From the NCBI RefSeq assembly GCF_027943255.1, contig NC_072896.1, positions 118,699,879 through 118,763,878 on the forward strand: DNA of 64,000 nucleotides, given 5' to 3'. This document shows positions 33,686 to 45,351 of this stretch, in pieces. Under the pieces are notes generated by a model. It ran no database searches. It was given only the letters and a program-made list of their open reading frames with translations, and was not told the DNA's origin. The stretch is from Anastrepha obliqua. Taxonomy: Eukaryota; Arthropoda; Insecta; Diptera; Tephritidae. Numbering within the stretch: the first letter of the stretch is position 1; every line of letters begins with the position of its first letter. The position numbers were made by a program, and so were the translations under genes.

Positions 33686-34744
33686 CACGTAATTGTATGG
33701 GATGAGTGCACGATGGCACATAAAAAGTCACTGGAAGCGCTTGATAGGACATTACGAGATTTACGTAGTAAAAATGAAATGTTTGGTCGTGCCTTAGTGC
33801 TGCTGGCAGGTGATTTTAGACAAACACTGCCTGTTATTCCTCGAGCAACTGCAGCAGATGAATTGGTTGCATGTTTGAAATCATCATATTTGTGGAGAAA
33901 TGTTCAAACACTCAAACTAACTACAAATGTACATGTTCTAATGCAAAATGGTCCATCAGCTGCTGAATTTTCACAGCAATTATTGGATATTGGAAATGGC
34001 AAAGTTCCTGTCGATAATTTAACTGGCTTAATAACTTTACAACCAAACTTTTGTCAAATAAGTCAAACGAAAGAACAGTTAATTCAAAGTATTTTCCCAA
34101 ATTTGCCTCAAAATTACAAAAGACATGATTGGCTTAGTGAACGAGCCATCATGGCTGGCAAAAATAAAGATGTGAATGAAATGAATGCGGCTATTTTGGC
34201 TAACATACCACGTCCAGAACAAATATATCGATCCGTTGACACTGTTACAAATCAAGATGATATTGTAAATTATCCCACTGAACTTTTGATTTCCCTTGAT
34301 TTACCTGGATTACCGCCACACATGCTAAACTTGAAAATAGGAGCACCGATTATTATGTTGAGAAACATAAATCAACCACGACTATGTAATGGCACTCGAT
34401 TAACAGTTAAGAGATTGATGAATAACGTCATTGAAGCAACAATTTTGAATGGAAAATACTCTGGTGAAGACGTTTTAATACCGCGAATACCAATGGTACC
34501 ATCGGATATGCCGTTTAAATTCAAACGTCTTCAATTTCCTGTTCGCCTTTCATTCGAGATTACTAGTAATAAGTCACAAGGCCAAACTTTATCAATTTGT
34601 GGTATTGATTTCGAATACCCATGTTTTTCTCATGGCCAACCTTATATTTCATGCTCAAGAGTTGGTAAGCCATTGGTATTGTTCATTTATTCAGCAACGC
34701 ATGGAAAAACAAAGAATATTGTACACCGAAGAGCATTACAATAA
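33686..34744 (+). pseudogene. Helitron PIF1-type helicase, C-terminal half
   Basis: In frame with the ATG at 33713, upstream codons give 'VIVWDECTMAHKKSLEAL', so the Walker B (DE) motif lies just before the first ATG. After it come motif III ('LAGDFRQTLPVIPR'), the conserved 'WLSERAIMAGKN' block, 'LKIGAPIIMLRNINQ', 'RLCNGTRLTVKRL', and the motif VI region 'FEITSNKSQGQTLSICGIDF' with 'YISCSRV'. These are in the order of PIF1-like helicases of Helitrons. The frame is open for about 350 codons to a natural stop at 34742-34744. The Walker A motif and everything N-terminal to it are absent, so the protein cannot hydrolyse ATP. The long open frame suggests recent loss or a fairly young copy. Confidence 0.85.
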
Positions 34745-34927
34745 AAAGAGTAATAAAGTAAATCACATCAAACGTTTTTTAATTGCTACTACTATTCAAA
34801 ACTTCTGTCATTACTATTCATGCGCGAGAATTTTTATAAAAAACACACAGTATTTTTCGGCTTAATTTAATTAATTAATCTAGATTTTTTTAAAGACGAC
34901 CAGTGGAACGGGCGGGGTTTCGCTAGT

Positions 34928-35254
34928 TATATATATACAATTGGCGCGTACACCCTTTCTGGGGGTTTGGCCGAACTCTTCCTCCTATTTGTGGTGTGCG
35001 TGTTGATATTGTTCCACAAAATGGGGGGCCTACAGTTTCAAGCCGACTCCGAGCGGCAGATATTTTTTATGAGGAGCTTTTTTATGGCAGGAATACACTC
35101 GGAGGTTTGCCATTGCTTGCCGTGTGGCGACCGCTGTTACAAAAATGTTTTTTTTTTTTTTAATTTTAGTGTTTCACCGAGCTCCGAACCTACGTTCTCT
35201 CTGTGAATTCCGTATGATAGTTACGCACCAACCCATTCGGCTATGGCGGCCGCC
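34928..35254 (-). repeat. tRNA-derived SINE, full length
   Basis: Head at 35254: GCGGCCGCCATAGCCGAATGG gives box A, and 'GGTTCGGAGCTCGG' (35177-35190) box B with two changes. The body contains 'GGCAAACCTCCGAGTGTATT', 'TGCCGCTCGGAGTCGGCTTG' and 'AACTGTAGG'. The tail is 'gtgtacgcgccaattgtata' running into a TA repeat. The TA tail abuts the Helitron 3' end, so the Helitron appears to have inserted in or next to it. Transcription would be by RNA polymerase III from the internal boxes. The copy is about 325 bases. Confidence 0.8.
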
Positions 35255-35274
35255 AAGGAAGAGGAAGACATCTA

Positions 35275-35635
35275 CAGGGTTGGCCATATTAAACTGACCC
35301 ATTGAGTAACCCTATAACTTTTTACTGTAATTTGAAATCTAAGGCTTACGTCAACAAGCCAAAGACACTAGGCGCACTTAAGGCCAATATCCGACGGGAA
35401 ATAGCCGCCCTATCGGCCGAGACGCTGGCCAAAACTATGGAAAACGCCGAAAAAGGGGGCACATTACGCTATACGAGCTAAGGGCGACCACTTGCGCGAT
35501 ATCATATTCAAAAAGTGATGTAAACGAATCTCCTTGAACTAAATTAAATGTTTTTCACAATGAAACACAAAAAAATGTTTCTTTTTCCATATTTTTTTAA
35601 TAATCACATGGGTCAGTTTAAGATGGCCAACCCTG
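35275..35635 (+). mobile_element. Short TA-flanked inverted-repeat element
   Basis: The left end 'cagggttggccatattaaac' continues 'tgacccat'. The right end is its near-perfect complement ('atgggtcagttta', two changed bases, 'tggccaaccctg'). TA lies on both sides (35273-35274; 35636-35637). The 361 bases hold only the last part of a transposase frame. It is a deletion derivative that keeps about 28 bases of inverted ends. Confidence 0.85.
35344..35520 (+). pseudogene. Tc1/mariner-type transposase C-terminal fragment
   Basis: The frame reads 'YVNKPKTLGALKANIRREI', 'ALSAETLAKTMENAEK', then shifts by insertion within a G-run and, after a stop in the first frame, can be followed as 'RAKGDHLRDIIFKK' to TGA just before the right inverted repeat. 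This is the usual helical C-terminus after the catalytic domain. No catalytic residues remain. Confidence 0.65.
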
Positions 35636-35651
35636 TACATATCCAAATACG

Positions 35652-35811
35652 TGCTAAGGGCGACCACTTGCGCGATATCATATTCAAAAAGTGATGTAAA
35701 CGAATCTCCTTGAACTAAATTAAATGTTTTTCACAATGAAACACAAAAAAATGTTTCTTTTTCCATATTTTTTTAATAATCACATGGGTCAGTTTAATAT
35801 GGCCAACCCTG
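35652..35811 (+). repeat. Tandem second copy of the element's right end
   Basis: From 'gtgctaagggcgaccacttg' to 'ggccaaccctg' this repeats 35480-35635 almost base for base, including the right inverted repeat. It has no left end. Its near identity to the first copy means the duplication is recent. Confidence 0.85.
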
Positions 35812-35814
35812 TGC

Positions 35815-38800
35815 TGTATAATTTATGCTTGAATTCAGTTCTACCGTCAAACATCAGCCAAACACTTGTTTAGTTAGGTACTAGGCAGTTTTGCGTCTAT
35901 CAACATCACAAATTTGACTATTTTCCTGTGGAATCCCGGGTCTGTTAACTTAATTTTTTTTTATCAAACTAGACTTGGTTTCTTTTCCGATGGAGCTTTT
36001 TACGCACATTTGTATCACACTGAGCCAGTTACCAAATTGTAGTATTAGAACAACCACTAAGAATCTACAACGATCAATAGCTGTAGTAAATTGCATGAGA
36101 AGCGCTCAAAAGTACTTCACTGAATTTCACGAAGCCTTTTATGTATAAAATATTTTTAAACCAATTTTTCCATTTCGAGCATCCAAATAACGTCTATGTC
36201 AGGAATACCAATTGAAGATTTTTAATTACAATGCAAAACTTCAGGAGAAATGTGACACTGACGCGTGCCTAAAGCCTAAAAAATGCTTAAAATAAATCTA
36301 AAATTGGATTCAAAAGTAGGTTTGCCAGAATGTAGAAAATCAAAAAACGAGGGGGAAAGTACAATGACCCAATCCGCAGAGGCACACAAAAAAACCCAAG
36401 TAGCAGTGCTGTACTGCATGCAAACACAGATTTCGTCGCTGAATTCAAGGATGCCTGTGAAGCAGCAACAAGGATTCCAGCTTGCGAACAGCAGCCATCA
36501 TTTCTCGAAGAAGCAAATTTGTATGTATGCAGTATACGGTGTGTGTAACTTCAACAAATTTGTTGAGCCACCAACTGCCGTCATGCAACGCAATGTGATT
36601 CGTGTACAAAAAAAAAAAAAAATTTTTTTAATTTAATTTTTTTTTTTTCAATTCCTTACTTTTTGATAAATAGGGAAGTGCATATGAAAATATTTGGTTA
36701 TGCGGTGCTGAGCAAAAAAATACGCAGCAGCATAAAATACATAGCACATACGGCATAAGGTACGAAAGTAGCAACAACAAAGCACCTACATACATTTTCA
36801 AAGTCCCACCTGTCAAAAACACTCAACCAAACATGCAAACACAAACATATTCAAGTACCAACCAACACATGACGCGCTTTAAAGTGGAAATATGAAGACC
36901 ATAAAGACTGCAGCAACAAATGGAAACCGAAGTTGGCGAGTGAGTAGAGGAACTACCGAAATTTGAAATTTTCAAAAAAAACAAAAAAGCATGCAGCATT
37001 TCGAAATTAAAATTAAAAAAGCAGCCAACGACACACCAACCGGTGGACTGACTGAGGAGCGCGCGACCAGTTAGACCGTCAACTAAATGAGCAGAAAATG
37101 GGAAAAAGTAATAATACATTTTTTCCAAACTGGATGAACGTAGTTGATGGTACCGATGATGTGCATGCACACATACATACTTATGTAGGTATGTATGTTT
37201 GTGTATGTACACTTATAGGTATTTCTAGTTAGGTACCCCGGTACTTGTGCGTCTGCGCAACAGCCGAACGAACCTAATGAAATGGGTTCTACAACAGCAG
37301 CAGCGGCAGCACCACCAGCAGGCAACAGGCAGTCACCGTGCAACAACAAAAACCACTAGTAACATACAGAAGAACAACATCACAAATAAAAACAACATGC
37401 GCAAGCGAGTTTGTTAGCAAGCAGCCAGCAACAGCAGGCAATAATAATAACAACCACTACAAGTGAGTGAGTACTCGTAAGTACTCGTAAAACATAAACA
37501 ACAACATCAGCAACAACAACAGCAACAGCGAAAACAATAAAAACATCAGTGGCAGTGCCAGCAATAGTGGCAGATGTTTTTCCGCCAGTCGTCCATCTTT
37601 GGCTCCTCCACTTCAACGCTTCTTCATCACCATCATAACTTGGTACTAAACGCCGCCACCGCCACCGTCGTCATCGTCCTCATCGTCGTGCTTCAACAGC
37701 ATTGCAGTTGGGAATTTATGAACCATAACGTCCGTCCAACAGTCCACTAAGCCGCTGCGCTTTATCGTTACCGCCTAGGCAGCAGCAAAGGCTGCGGTGC
37801 GGTGAATTGTTGACTAAAATGTGGCAGACGTTCAAATGTCCGAACGAAGCAAAGAAAAAGAAACAACAATAGAAATGAAAGAGGAATTTGCTAAAAGTAG
37901 GAAGGTGGATATGGCGGGAAGGGCGTTGGCAAATATCAAATCCATTATCATGATTGGATTTAAGGGTTAGTTAAGGATTCTTGCGGCAACAATGATTGAA
38001 TTGTAATATTTTGTGGAATTTCGCTTACGAATTTGCTTTAAATTTGCTATGGCAAGAGAAAAAGAGCAATCAAGAAGTCTGGGGGTGTCTGATTGACAAA
38101 GGGAGTCGATGTGGAAAATTTAATTGTTGAATTTAAAGGAAATATTAGCTTTCTTTAAAGCGATTATAAATATGAAGCATTTTTTTTTAATATGAGTAAA
38201 TTGTAAGTCTCGTAGCAAACCTTAGTGGACCCACCTTCATGCCTGAAAGCGATATGAGCGATTTCACGTCAGCGATCCAAGTATTTTGGATGTGGACTTA
38301 CACTTTTCCGAAATTTTGTGCTTTTGTTGGCTTAAATATAATAAGAACGAAACAGACAATTTTGAGAAAAAAATAATAATATTCAGGTTTATTTAATGTT
38401 GAAAATTGGGGTTGGAATTTTTTTGAAGTCAAATATCTTCTTTTCAGTAGTTCAGATCTTTGTAAATTTATACATTTTTAATTAAAAAAAAAAACAAAAA
38501 ATGTAAAACTTTTTTTTACTAAAAAAATTATAAGAAATTGTTAAAAAATTTTGGGAAAAAAAACTTTTTTTCGTTTTTTTTGAAAAAAATTGGGGATTTT
38601 TCTTCTATTTTTTCTTTATTAGCTAAAACTGCGCTTTTCATAAAGAAAGGAAAGTTTCATAGTGGAGTCCCATTAACTTTTCGAGTTATATTCAAATACC
38701 CAAAGAGAACTTATGGAAAAAAAATTTTCTTTTTGTGATTTCCAAATTAAGAGCTGTGAGATTTTTCAATCTACATCGAAAAAGCTATGCTATAACCGAT

Positions 38801-40250
38801 AATTGGCCATCTAGCATACATACATACACCAATTACAATCCACCTCCCGCGAGATCGAAAATCGATTGCTATTCCCCTAACTATAATAACCAAAAAAAAG
38901 TTCCAAAAAACTACTTCCATAATTCACGCTGCGCCATTGCATGAGGAAAAATGTTCATAAAACGAAATGCACAGCTTTTAGGCGTTAGAAAATTTGGCAG
39001 CAAAAAGTAAAATAAAAAAACACTCGAAAAAAAACTAAAAAATGCCTCGGCTGAAGTGCAATGCGGCGCAAAGATGGCATGATTTACAAAAAAAGGAGCA
39101 AAAAATCGATATCATGCAATGTGAAAATGGGCTGCTAGCTAGACGGATTTGTGGTAATAAAAAATTCAAATCAAAGCAGTTCACTTTCATTTAAGAAGGT
39201 GCAAAACAATTAAATAAATATGAGTGAGAAAAACTAATAACGAAATACCAAATTTGGGCACTACAGAAAATGTTTAAATTATGCATCGAGAGTGCCATGA
39301 AGTGCCAACCGACCTGAATAGTGAAGCATTTCAATTGAATAATTAAATAAATGAATGCGCTACTTTGAGGCAAATGAAATGAAACTCGATTGCATTTTGG
39401 CTACCAAAACAAACAAAAAAAATATATAAAAAAAATTAAATAAATAAAAGCCAGCAAGAAAACTAAGAGTAAAAGAGTTTGAAGACTTAATGGCGGCGGC
39501 GTCAATGCATAGCCAAGAGGAAAGCGCCTCATGCGGTGCAGACGTTGTTGCAAATTAAAGCGCAGTTGGGAGTCACATCAAAAGGAGTGGCGGTCGTGGC
39601 GGTTGTGGCCTCCAGCAGGCTGCTAAAAATCAAAGAGTCAATAGGACTTTCAGAATGAGAAGCGCACCATAACTTTCCCAGTTCCCAGCATTGTAAAAAC
39701 CAATAAATTTCACTGGAAACCGAGGCAATAAATGTCAGCAGCGGAAGAAATGTATATGAGCACATACTCACACATACTCGCACACACTCGCGCGCATGTA
39801 CTCGTATGCAGAAAACAGTGCACCGAAAGTGACTACGATTTTATTGCTCCAACAAACAAGGCGTGTAAATTTAATTACACAAACCAGACGCTTTTATGCG
39901 CTGCCGCTCGAAAAGCAAATCCTTAAAACTGCAAATGCGCAGTTTTGCAGCTAAAAATCGGAGGATGTGGTGGGAACTGCATTAAGAAGTACAAGGAAAA
40001 AGAAGGAAAGTGGCCATAAAGCGTAAAGTGAGCAGTTATCATTGTTGGATGGCGAAAAGGATTTAACAGCTTTGCAGGACGAAAGACAATTGCAGTTCAG
40101 TTAGTTAAAAGTTAAAAGTAACACGAGAATATTAAAGTGTGAACGGGCACAGACAGCTCCGTGCTTCTGCACACTGCTTGCATTTTATAACTCAGCTCAT
40201 TGTTTAATAGCCAACGGAACCGGCTCAGATTTCGCCCATTGGAAGAATAT
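35815..40250. other. No gene recognised; CAA/CAG-rich unique stretch
   Basis: Between 36700 and 37900 the DNA is rich in CAA, CAG and ACAT with overlapping frames on both strands, in the style of fly untranslated or regulatory sequence. The rest is AT-rich with T-runs or A-runs (36607-36650; 38480-38600). No domain-bearing open frame, tRNA or mobile-element protein could be supported. Confidence 0.35.
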
Positions 40251-40254
40251 CAAG

Positions 40255-41355
40255 TTTTCTATATGTATATTCATCCAATCGATGAATATGAACACCTTCC
40301 GATAAGAAATGTAAATCTTCGTTAAAATACATTTCAGCGCACCTTGAACATCTGTATTCATCCAATCAACAAATATGAACACTTATCGATAAGAAATGAA
40401 AATCTTCGTTCCAATAAATTTCGGTACGTCGCAAACGTCTATATGCATCCAATGGACGAATATTTTTTAAACCTCGCTTCATTATTGCAACGGGTTATCA
40501 TTTAGGAGTAAACTGCAATCTAATTTTTATACGGTGAAATTCAACACCACAAAAAGAGCTGATATTGAGTTTTCATTATCAAGATTCGCATTGAAGTCAA
40601 ATGATGGACCTCTTTGATTCTAAGGCTAAGTATCAAATAATTTATCACCTAGTCTTTATGATTTTGAAGACCCGTTTTCGTTAATTGGATGAACAATTAT
40701 TGTTTCGGAAATCTTCGTTACGAAAAATTTCAGCACACCTTAAGCGTCCATATTCATCTAATCGACGAATATGAACACCTTTCGATAAGGAATGAAACTC
40801 TTTGATACAATAAATTTCAGCCACCTTAAGCGTCTATATTCATCCAATCGACGAATATGAAAACCTTTAGATAAGGAATGAAAATCTTCGTTACAATAAA
40901 TTTCAGCACATCTTAAGCGTCTATATTCATCCAATCGACGAATATTTTTTATACCACTCTTTTTTATTGAAATGGATTATTATTTGTTTGTAGCCAGTAT
41001 TTTACTTTGAAAATGTTTATTATTATTACTCTTTTAAATAAATAAATAAAAAATTTCGTCAATTGGATGAACGCTATTTATTGAATTTCAAAATTCATCC
41101 AATCGACGAATAGTCTATCCGACACATATAAAGTGATTTTTTATGAGTTTAACCATTTACAATTTAAATGAGTGCTATTTATTGAATTTCAAAATTCATC
41201 TAATATACGAATAGTCTATAGACACATATAAAGGGATTTTTGATGAGTTTAACCATTCACAACTTGAATGAATGATACTTATTGAATTTCGGAATTCATG
41301 TAATCGTGGGATTATATAAAGTGATTTCTGATAAGTTTAACCATTTACAACTTGA
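40255..41355. repeat. Local satellite with a near-palindromic core
   Basis: A core close to 'attcatccaatcgacgaat' recurs about nine times. Two groups (about 40258-40470 and 40730-40960) have an 85-91 base period and include 'gaacacctttcgataag' and 'gaaaatcttcgttacaataa'. Both groups end with a 'cgaatattttttAtacc'-like segment, so the groups themselves are duplicated with an offset of about 480 bases. A third group (41086-41355) has a 95-105 base period with 'tagtctat', 'gacacatataaag' and 'gagtttaaccatt'. The core also occurs inverted ('cgtcaattggatgaac' near 41056 and 40680). Confidence 0.85.
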
Positions 41356-41616
41356 GGTGGGGAAAAGTAATTGAAACTAAAGCATACTCATCAGATATGG
41401 AAGGACGGGTAAACGTTTTTTGGAACCTAAACCTTACTAAACTGGTTTCTATGGAAACTTGCAGTTTGGTAGATTGTAACAGTGCTCCCCTAGGTCTGTG
41501 CTTCCTTTCGCGAACACAAGCAAACCCCATTGGAAATACATTTCGGTCGCACGTTTTCACAAATAACAGAATGCACGAAAAATTAATTCGGCCGATCTGA
41601 CTGATTTTAATTTTCT

Positions 41617-41660
41617 AGCGCATAAGAAATTGGTACTGGGTTTGCTCTTTCTTATGCGCT
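41617..41660. other. Perfect 13-base hairpin
   Basis: 'agcgcataagaaa' (41617-41629) is complementary to 'tttcttatgcgct' (41648-41660) with an 18-base loop. It is followed by 'aattaagaagaagaa', a word also found at the 3' end of the RTE-like element at 9.57 kb. It may be the 3' end of an unrecognised element; a small structured RNA cannot be excluded. Confidence 0.5.
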
Positions 41661-41699
41661 TTAAGTCAAAAGAATTAAGAAGAAGAATTTGTCGTTCAT

Positions 41700-43925
41700 T
41701 TTCCTCCGAACACTCTTTTCTACTATTACTCGTTTCTAACTATTGATCTGTGGTCCGCATTTCTACAGTGGGAAGAACCTACTTTATTCGAAAGGTTTTT
41801 AGTTTTGGCTGAGATGGGCCACGTTTAAAGTAGAACAAACGAAACGCTGAATATTTTATTGTATAAATAAAGAAGGCAAATAATAAAGCAACAAACTCTA
41901 TATTTTGCTGGTGTTTTGCGGTTAATGAACGACGTCGCTATTAGAACCTGCTCGCCTGGCTACGGTCAAAGCAGTGAAGTACGAGTATATTAAAGTACCT
42001 GGGCATTAAACTCAATTACGAAAGGCCACTTCAACTACAAATATGCGCAGCACTGTACAACAAATGAACGAATAAATACAAATATAACAGCGACTTCAGT
42101 GGCGAGTTGAAAGAATGTTGCTGATGGCCGCGAAAAAGCCACTGGGGCATAACGACGATAGCACTGATGGTAAAAGCCAAGTCAAACCAAGCCAAGTGGC
42201 CAGTCAGCAGGTTGACGCGAAACAACAACACAGTTGTTGAGCAAATAAACCAAGTAACCAACTAAGGAATGAGTTTTCGAATTGAGCCAGACCACACCAC
42301 CGTCCTTCTGCCCATATGGCGTCTTCAGGGAATTCAAAAGAAGGAAAAGAACATATCGACGGAGCGATAACAAGAATGCAATTGCTTGACCAACCACTGT
42401 GAGCTAATAAACATTTCGGCAGAACCAAACAAATAAAAAACAAAAAGAAAAAAAAATTGTATAATAATTAAAAATGCAAAATGCACAAAAGTGTCGGCAT
42501 GACTCCAAATAAATACTCTTATGAGCCTTGGCATTCAAGGCGAGGGCAAAAGGACATATCAACGATGTCCTGTATTTTTGTGTGTGCAAAAGTGGCAAGT
42601 GGCAAATGTGGCCGCCGGCAGCAATGAAACAACAGCAAGGATATGTTTTACGCACACACACAAGAACAGCCCGCTGAGACTGTCGCTTGTCGACTTTCGT
42701 CGGTGTGGTATCTTCTTCAACCGTCGACTGTCTACCGCCTGACGCTTTTCTTGTGCTCACGTTCTAAGTCACGCCACCGCAGCGGAACGTAAACGTTTTA
42801 TTTCTCAACAACTCCAACGTCTTTCAATTTTTTCTAGCTAATTTCGAAGGTAAGTCGTCCCTTTTTGTGATCAGCCAAAACATTTTTCTTCTTATTTTTG
42901 TTCTTCTTAACTGGCTTCCCTGCCACGGAAAGTGGAACGTGCTTAATGTCTGAAACGTGAAATTTATGCGCTCACACTATGGCGCACACATACACACACA
43001 ATAACTAATAGAAGAATGCGAGTTCGCACATACCAATTCACAGACACAAATTCTTCCTGATGCTTCTGACCCGAACCGAAACTGGTTCAATGCTCATCCA
43101 TATGTTACGCTTTATGTGGCAAATTTAGTGTGAGAAAGGCGGCGGAATGGGGAAAAAATACATGGGCATAAATTTAAGGAATAAAAACATTTTGTACATG
43201 AAAAACTCCTGTATGCACAGGAATATATTTTTTGTATTTTTCGGAGGTAGGAATATTTTTTTCTTTCGCTCTTGGCAATGAGATAAGCAACTGTTAGCGC
43301 CTGTTGTATCCTCTGTTTGCGTGAGTTACCTGTGCGTGTGTGGTCATTTCGCACAGCAACTTGCCCAATATTTTCGTGGTTCAGTTGGCCTTTTAACGAA
43401 AACACCGTTGGAATTTGTGCCTTATCATTATTTTAGAATTGTATGGTAAAAACTAGACTCATGCTGTGTTAAAGAAAACTCGCTGCTATTCGCACAGGAA
43501 AATGTTTTATCCTATAGTTGGCAGTGTGAAATTAGCACGTTTTCCAGTTTATACTTTTACATGGAATTAAGGATTGTTTAAGCGAGATTCTCATGAAATG
43601 ATTCACTTTTTTCTCAGAACGTCCTTCTGAAGAACTGCGAAGACTCCAACAGAATGGTGGCCGAGCACAACTATCGAGGCGCTGAACACTGAGTTGCGGG
43701 TAGTGGGACTGCTATTTTAATACAACAACTTCAACTGCTTATAGGAGTTGAGCTCCCAAACGTTCAACCCATCTGGGCAGGGCTCGTAAGCGCCAATTTT
43801 GTTGCACTTTTACCAGTTTGCCCCTTTAAATCTTCCACTTTTACCATCGACTTGGCATTTTTCCCGTTCAAATTACTTTTTATTTGAGTACCAGATCGAA
43901 GTTAACGAATTATTCTAAGACTCTG
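41700..43925. other. No gene recognised
   Basis: A consensus splice donor on the + strand (GAAG then GTAAGTCG at about 42847-42857) lies after a GC-richer stretch. No coding exon with domain content could be joined to it. Overlapping frames at 42031-42760 on the minus strand have no recognisable domain. Confidence 0.35.
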
Positions 43926-43929
43926 CTCA

Positions 43930-44545
43930 TCACAGTATCTCATTCAGACCCAGTTCCCTTATTAAACTTAAGCTAGATCCGGGTTGGATTGAGCGTATGT
44001 GCCTTTCTCCTGGCTGCAATTGGCACAATTTTCTCCGCGCTATAGCGCTGCATTCAAGGTGAGAGTCAGTGGACCATATTCCAATCATGTGTAGATGACT
44101 GTGCAATCTGCAACGGCCATGAAAATGCCCGTGGGAAAGCTTATGAGTTTTCTAAAACTCTTTTGGTTGTTTTGGCTCATAGTTTGGTGCTAGATAACCT
44201 ACCTTAACCTTAGCTCGTGATTCCTAAGCTGCTCAATGATGGTGTGTCGTCCCATAGAAATGGCCCTCTACAAATGCGTCCGTTACTTCGTTTCCAGTTA
44301 TACTCCTGTGTCCTGGAACCCTAATTAGTCGGATAAGATTATGAGTTCCTAACAGATTCAGTTTCTCGATACACTCAAGACCAATGACGACTCAATCTCA
44401 CAGGATGACAGTACCTTGAGTGACACTGGTCTGTCGCTCAGAATGGCAATTCGCTCATTTCCTGTCTAAATTGATATCTGCACATAGACAAATGGCATGC
44501 ACCTTGGAAGATGCTTGGCAAACTACCCATCAGTACAGAAAGCTT
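43930..44545 (-). pseudogene. LINE RNase H and C-terminal remnant
   Basis: On the minus strand 'FCTDG' (near 44535) takes the place of the first RNase H acid, followed by a degraded stretch with 'ILSD' and then 'NLLGTHNLIRL', 'VPGHRSITGNEVTDAF'. These are the last RNase H blocks. After a gap the reading gives 'HMIGIWSTDS', 'HLECSAIARRKL' and 'LIRELGLNEIL' ending at TGA 43930-43932. The last part matches the + strand fragment at 47.8-48.1 kb. The cysteines of the zinc knuckle are deleted here. Several stops and shifts show great age. Confidence 0.7.
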
Positions 44546-44876
44546 AGTTCTGGGGCCAGCGTCTATCCCCTTGGAAAGGCTTATTTAGAAAGTTATGAAT
44601 TTACAGGGTGTTGTTCCAGTAACTTTCACAGTTGTTGCTCGGCTTGGAGTAGAACACAACTTGGAATAAGACATAAAGATACTTGAATTGGCTCAAAATG
44701 AGCAAGACTTTTAGGAATCGAACGAATTCGAGGATTCGTTAGCAGTTTAGATTCGCAAAGGTAGATTGCTAGTCCGCCTAGCGTAGCTGCCGAGCCCTCC
44801 CCCATCCGCCACCTGGAAAGACGACCGAGTGACTCCCCATGCTCCACTTGGAGTTAAAGAAAAACACAATCGACTC

Positions 44877-45265
44877 ATCATGAGTGGTGATCCACATTTC
44901 ACCCTTACAGGACGGGTAAATGAGCAAAATTGTTTATTGTGAGGAATTGCAAATCTTCGAGTCGTACAAGGACAGCCTCTGCATGATGTTAAAGACACTG
45001 TTTGATCTGATGTGTGCGATACAAACAATGTCAGGCCATTCTTTTTCTATATCGGTCCATGATCACCGAACTTTTGCAGCCATACATCGGAAAAATCAGT
45101 TGGACGAATATTTGTTAAGGTAGGATAACGTAACATGCCACATGAATTTACTCAAGACAATCTCCCTACAATGCTCCCTCGACGGCTCTTCTTCAAAAAA
45201 TGCCAATTTCGACTGACCTTCTCGCTTGGCCGATTTGACAGCGCTGTACACTAATAAACCTGAAA
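44877..45265 (+). pseudogene. Decayed Tc1/mariner-type transposase
   Basis: One + frame reads 'DPHFTLTGRVNEQNCLL', TGA, 'GIANLRVVQGQPLHDVKDTV', TGA, 'SDVCDTNNVRPFFF'. Further on it gives 'TCHMNLLKTISLQCSLDG', 'SKNANFD', TGA, 'PSRLADLTALY'. The order fits a transposase with 'SDEAHF..G.VNKQN', 'KVTVWCG', 'DGATCH' and 'WPPRSCDLTPLD' blocks. In this reading each TGA stands where the family has Trp. The third catalytic Asp is replaced by Tyr. No element ends were located. Confidence 0.65.
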
Positions 45266-45351
45266 CGCTCGACCCTCTGCATCCAAATACTCGCCATAAC
45301 CCCAGAAATTTTACGAAAATGTAGAAAAAAGAACCCAAATGTGCTTCACTA

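Larger units (their letters stand above)
32579..34926 (+). mobile_element. Helitron remnant with both termini
   Basis: The 5' terminus is TC (32579-32580) after A and followed by 'tatatatataaaaattaagc', the form known for many insect Helitrons. The 3' terminus is 'ggggtttcgCTAG' (CTAG at 34923-34926) followed by T. Insertion between A and T without target duplication is the Helitron rule. Length is 2348 bases, much shorter than an autonomous copy (over 5 kb). The Rep domain and the N-terminal half of the helicase are gone. A hairpin before the 3' end is expected, but I could not define a convincing one. Confidence 0.75.

Noticed and set aside
34599..34865. An 88-codon frame overlapping the helicase end
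   Set aside because: It is out of frame with the helicase motifs and has no domain of its own.
42404..42857. A host exon ending at the + strand donor near 42850
   Set aside because: The donor is good, but no supported coding frame or acceptor joins to it, and a chance donor is expected in a window of this size.
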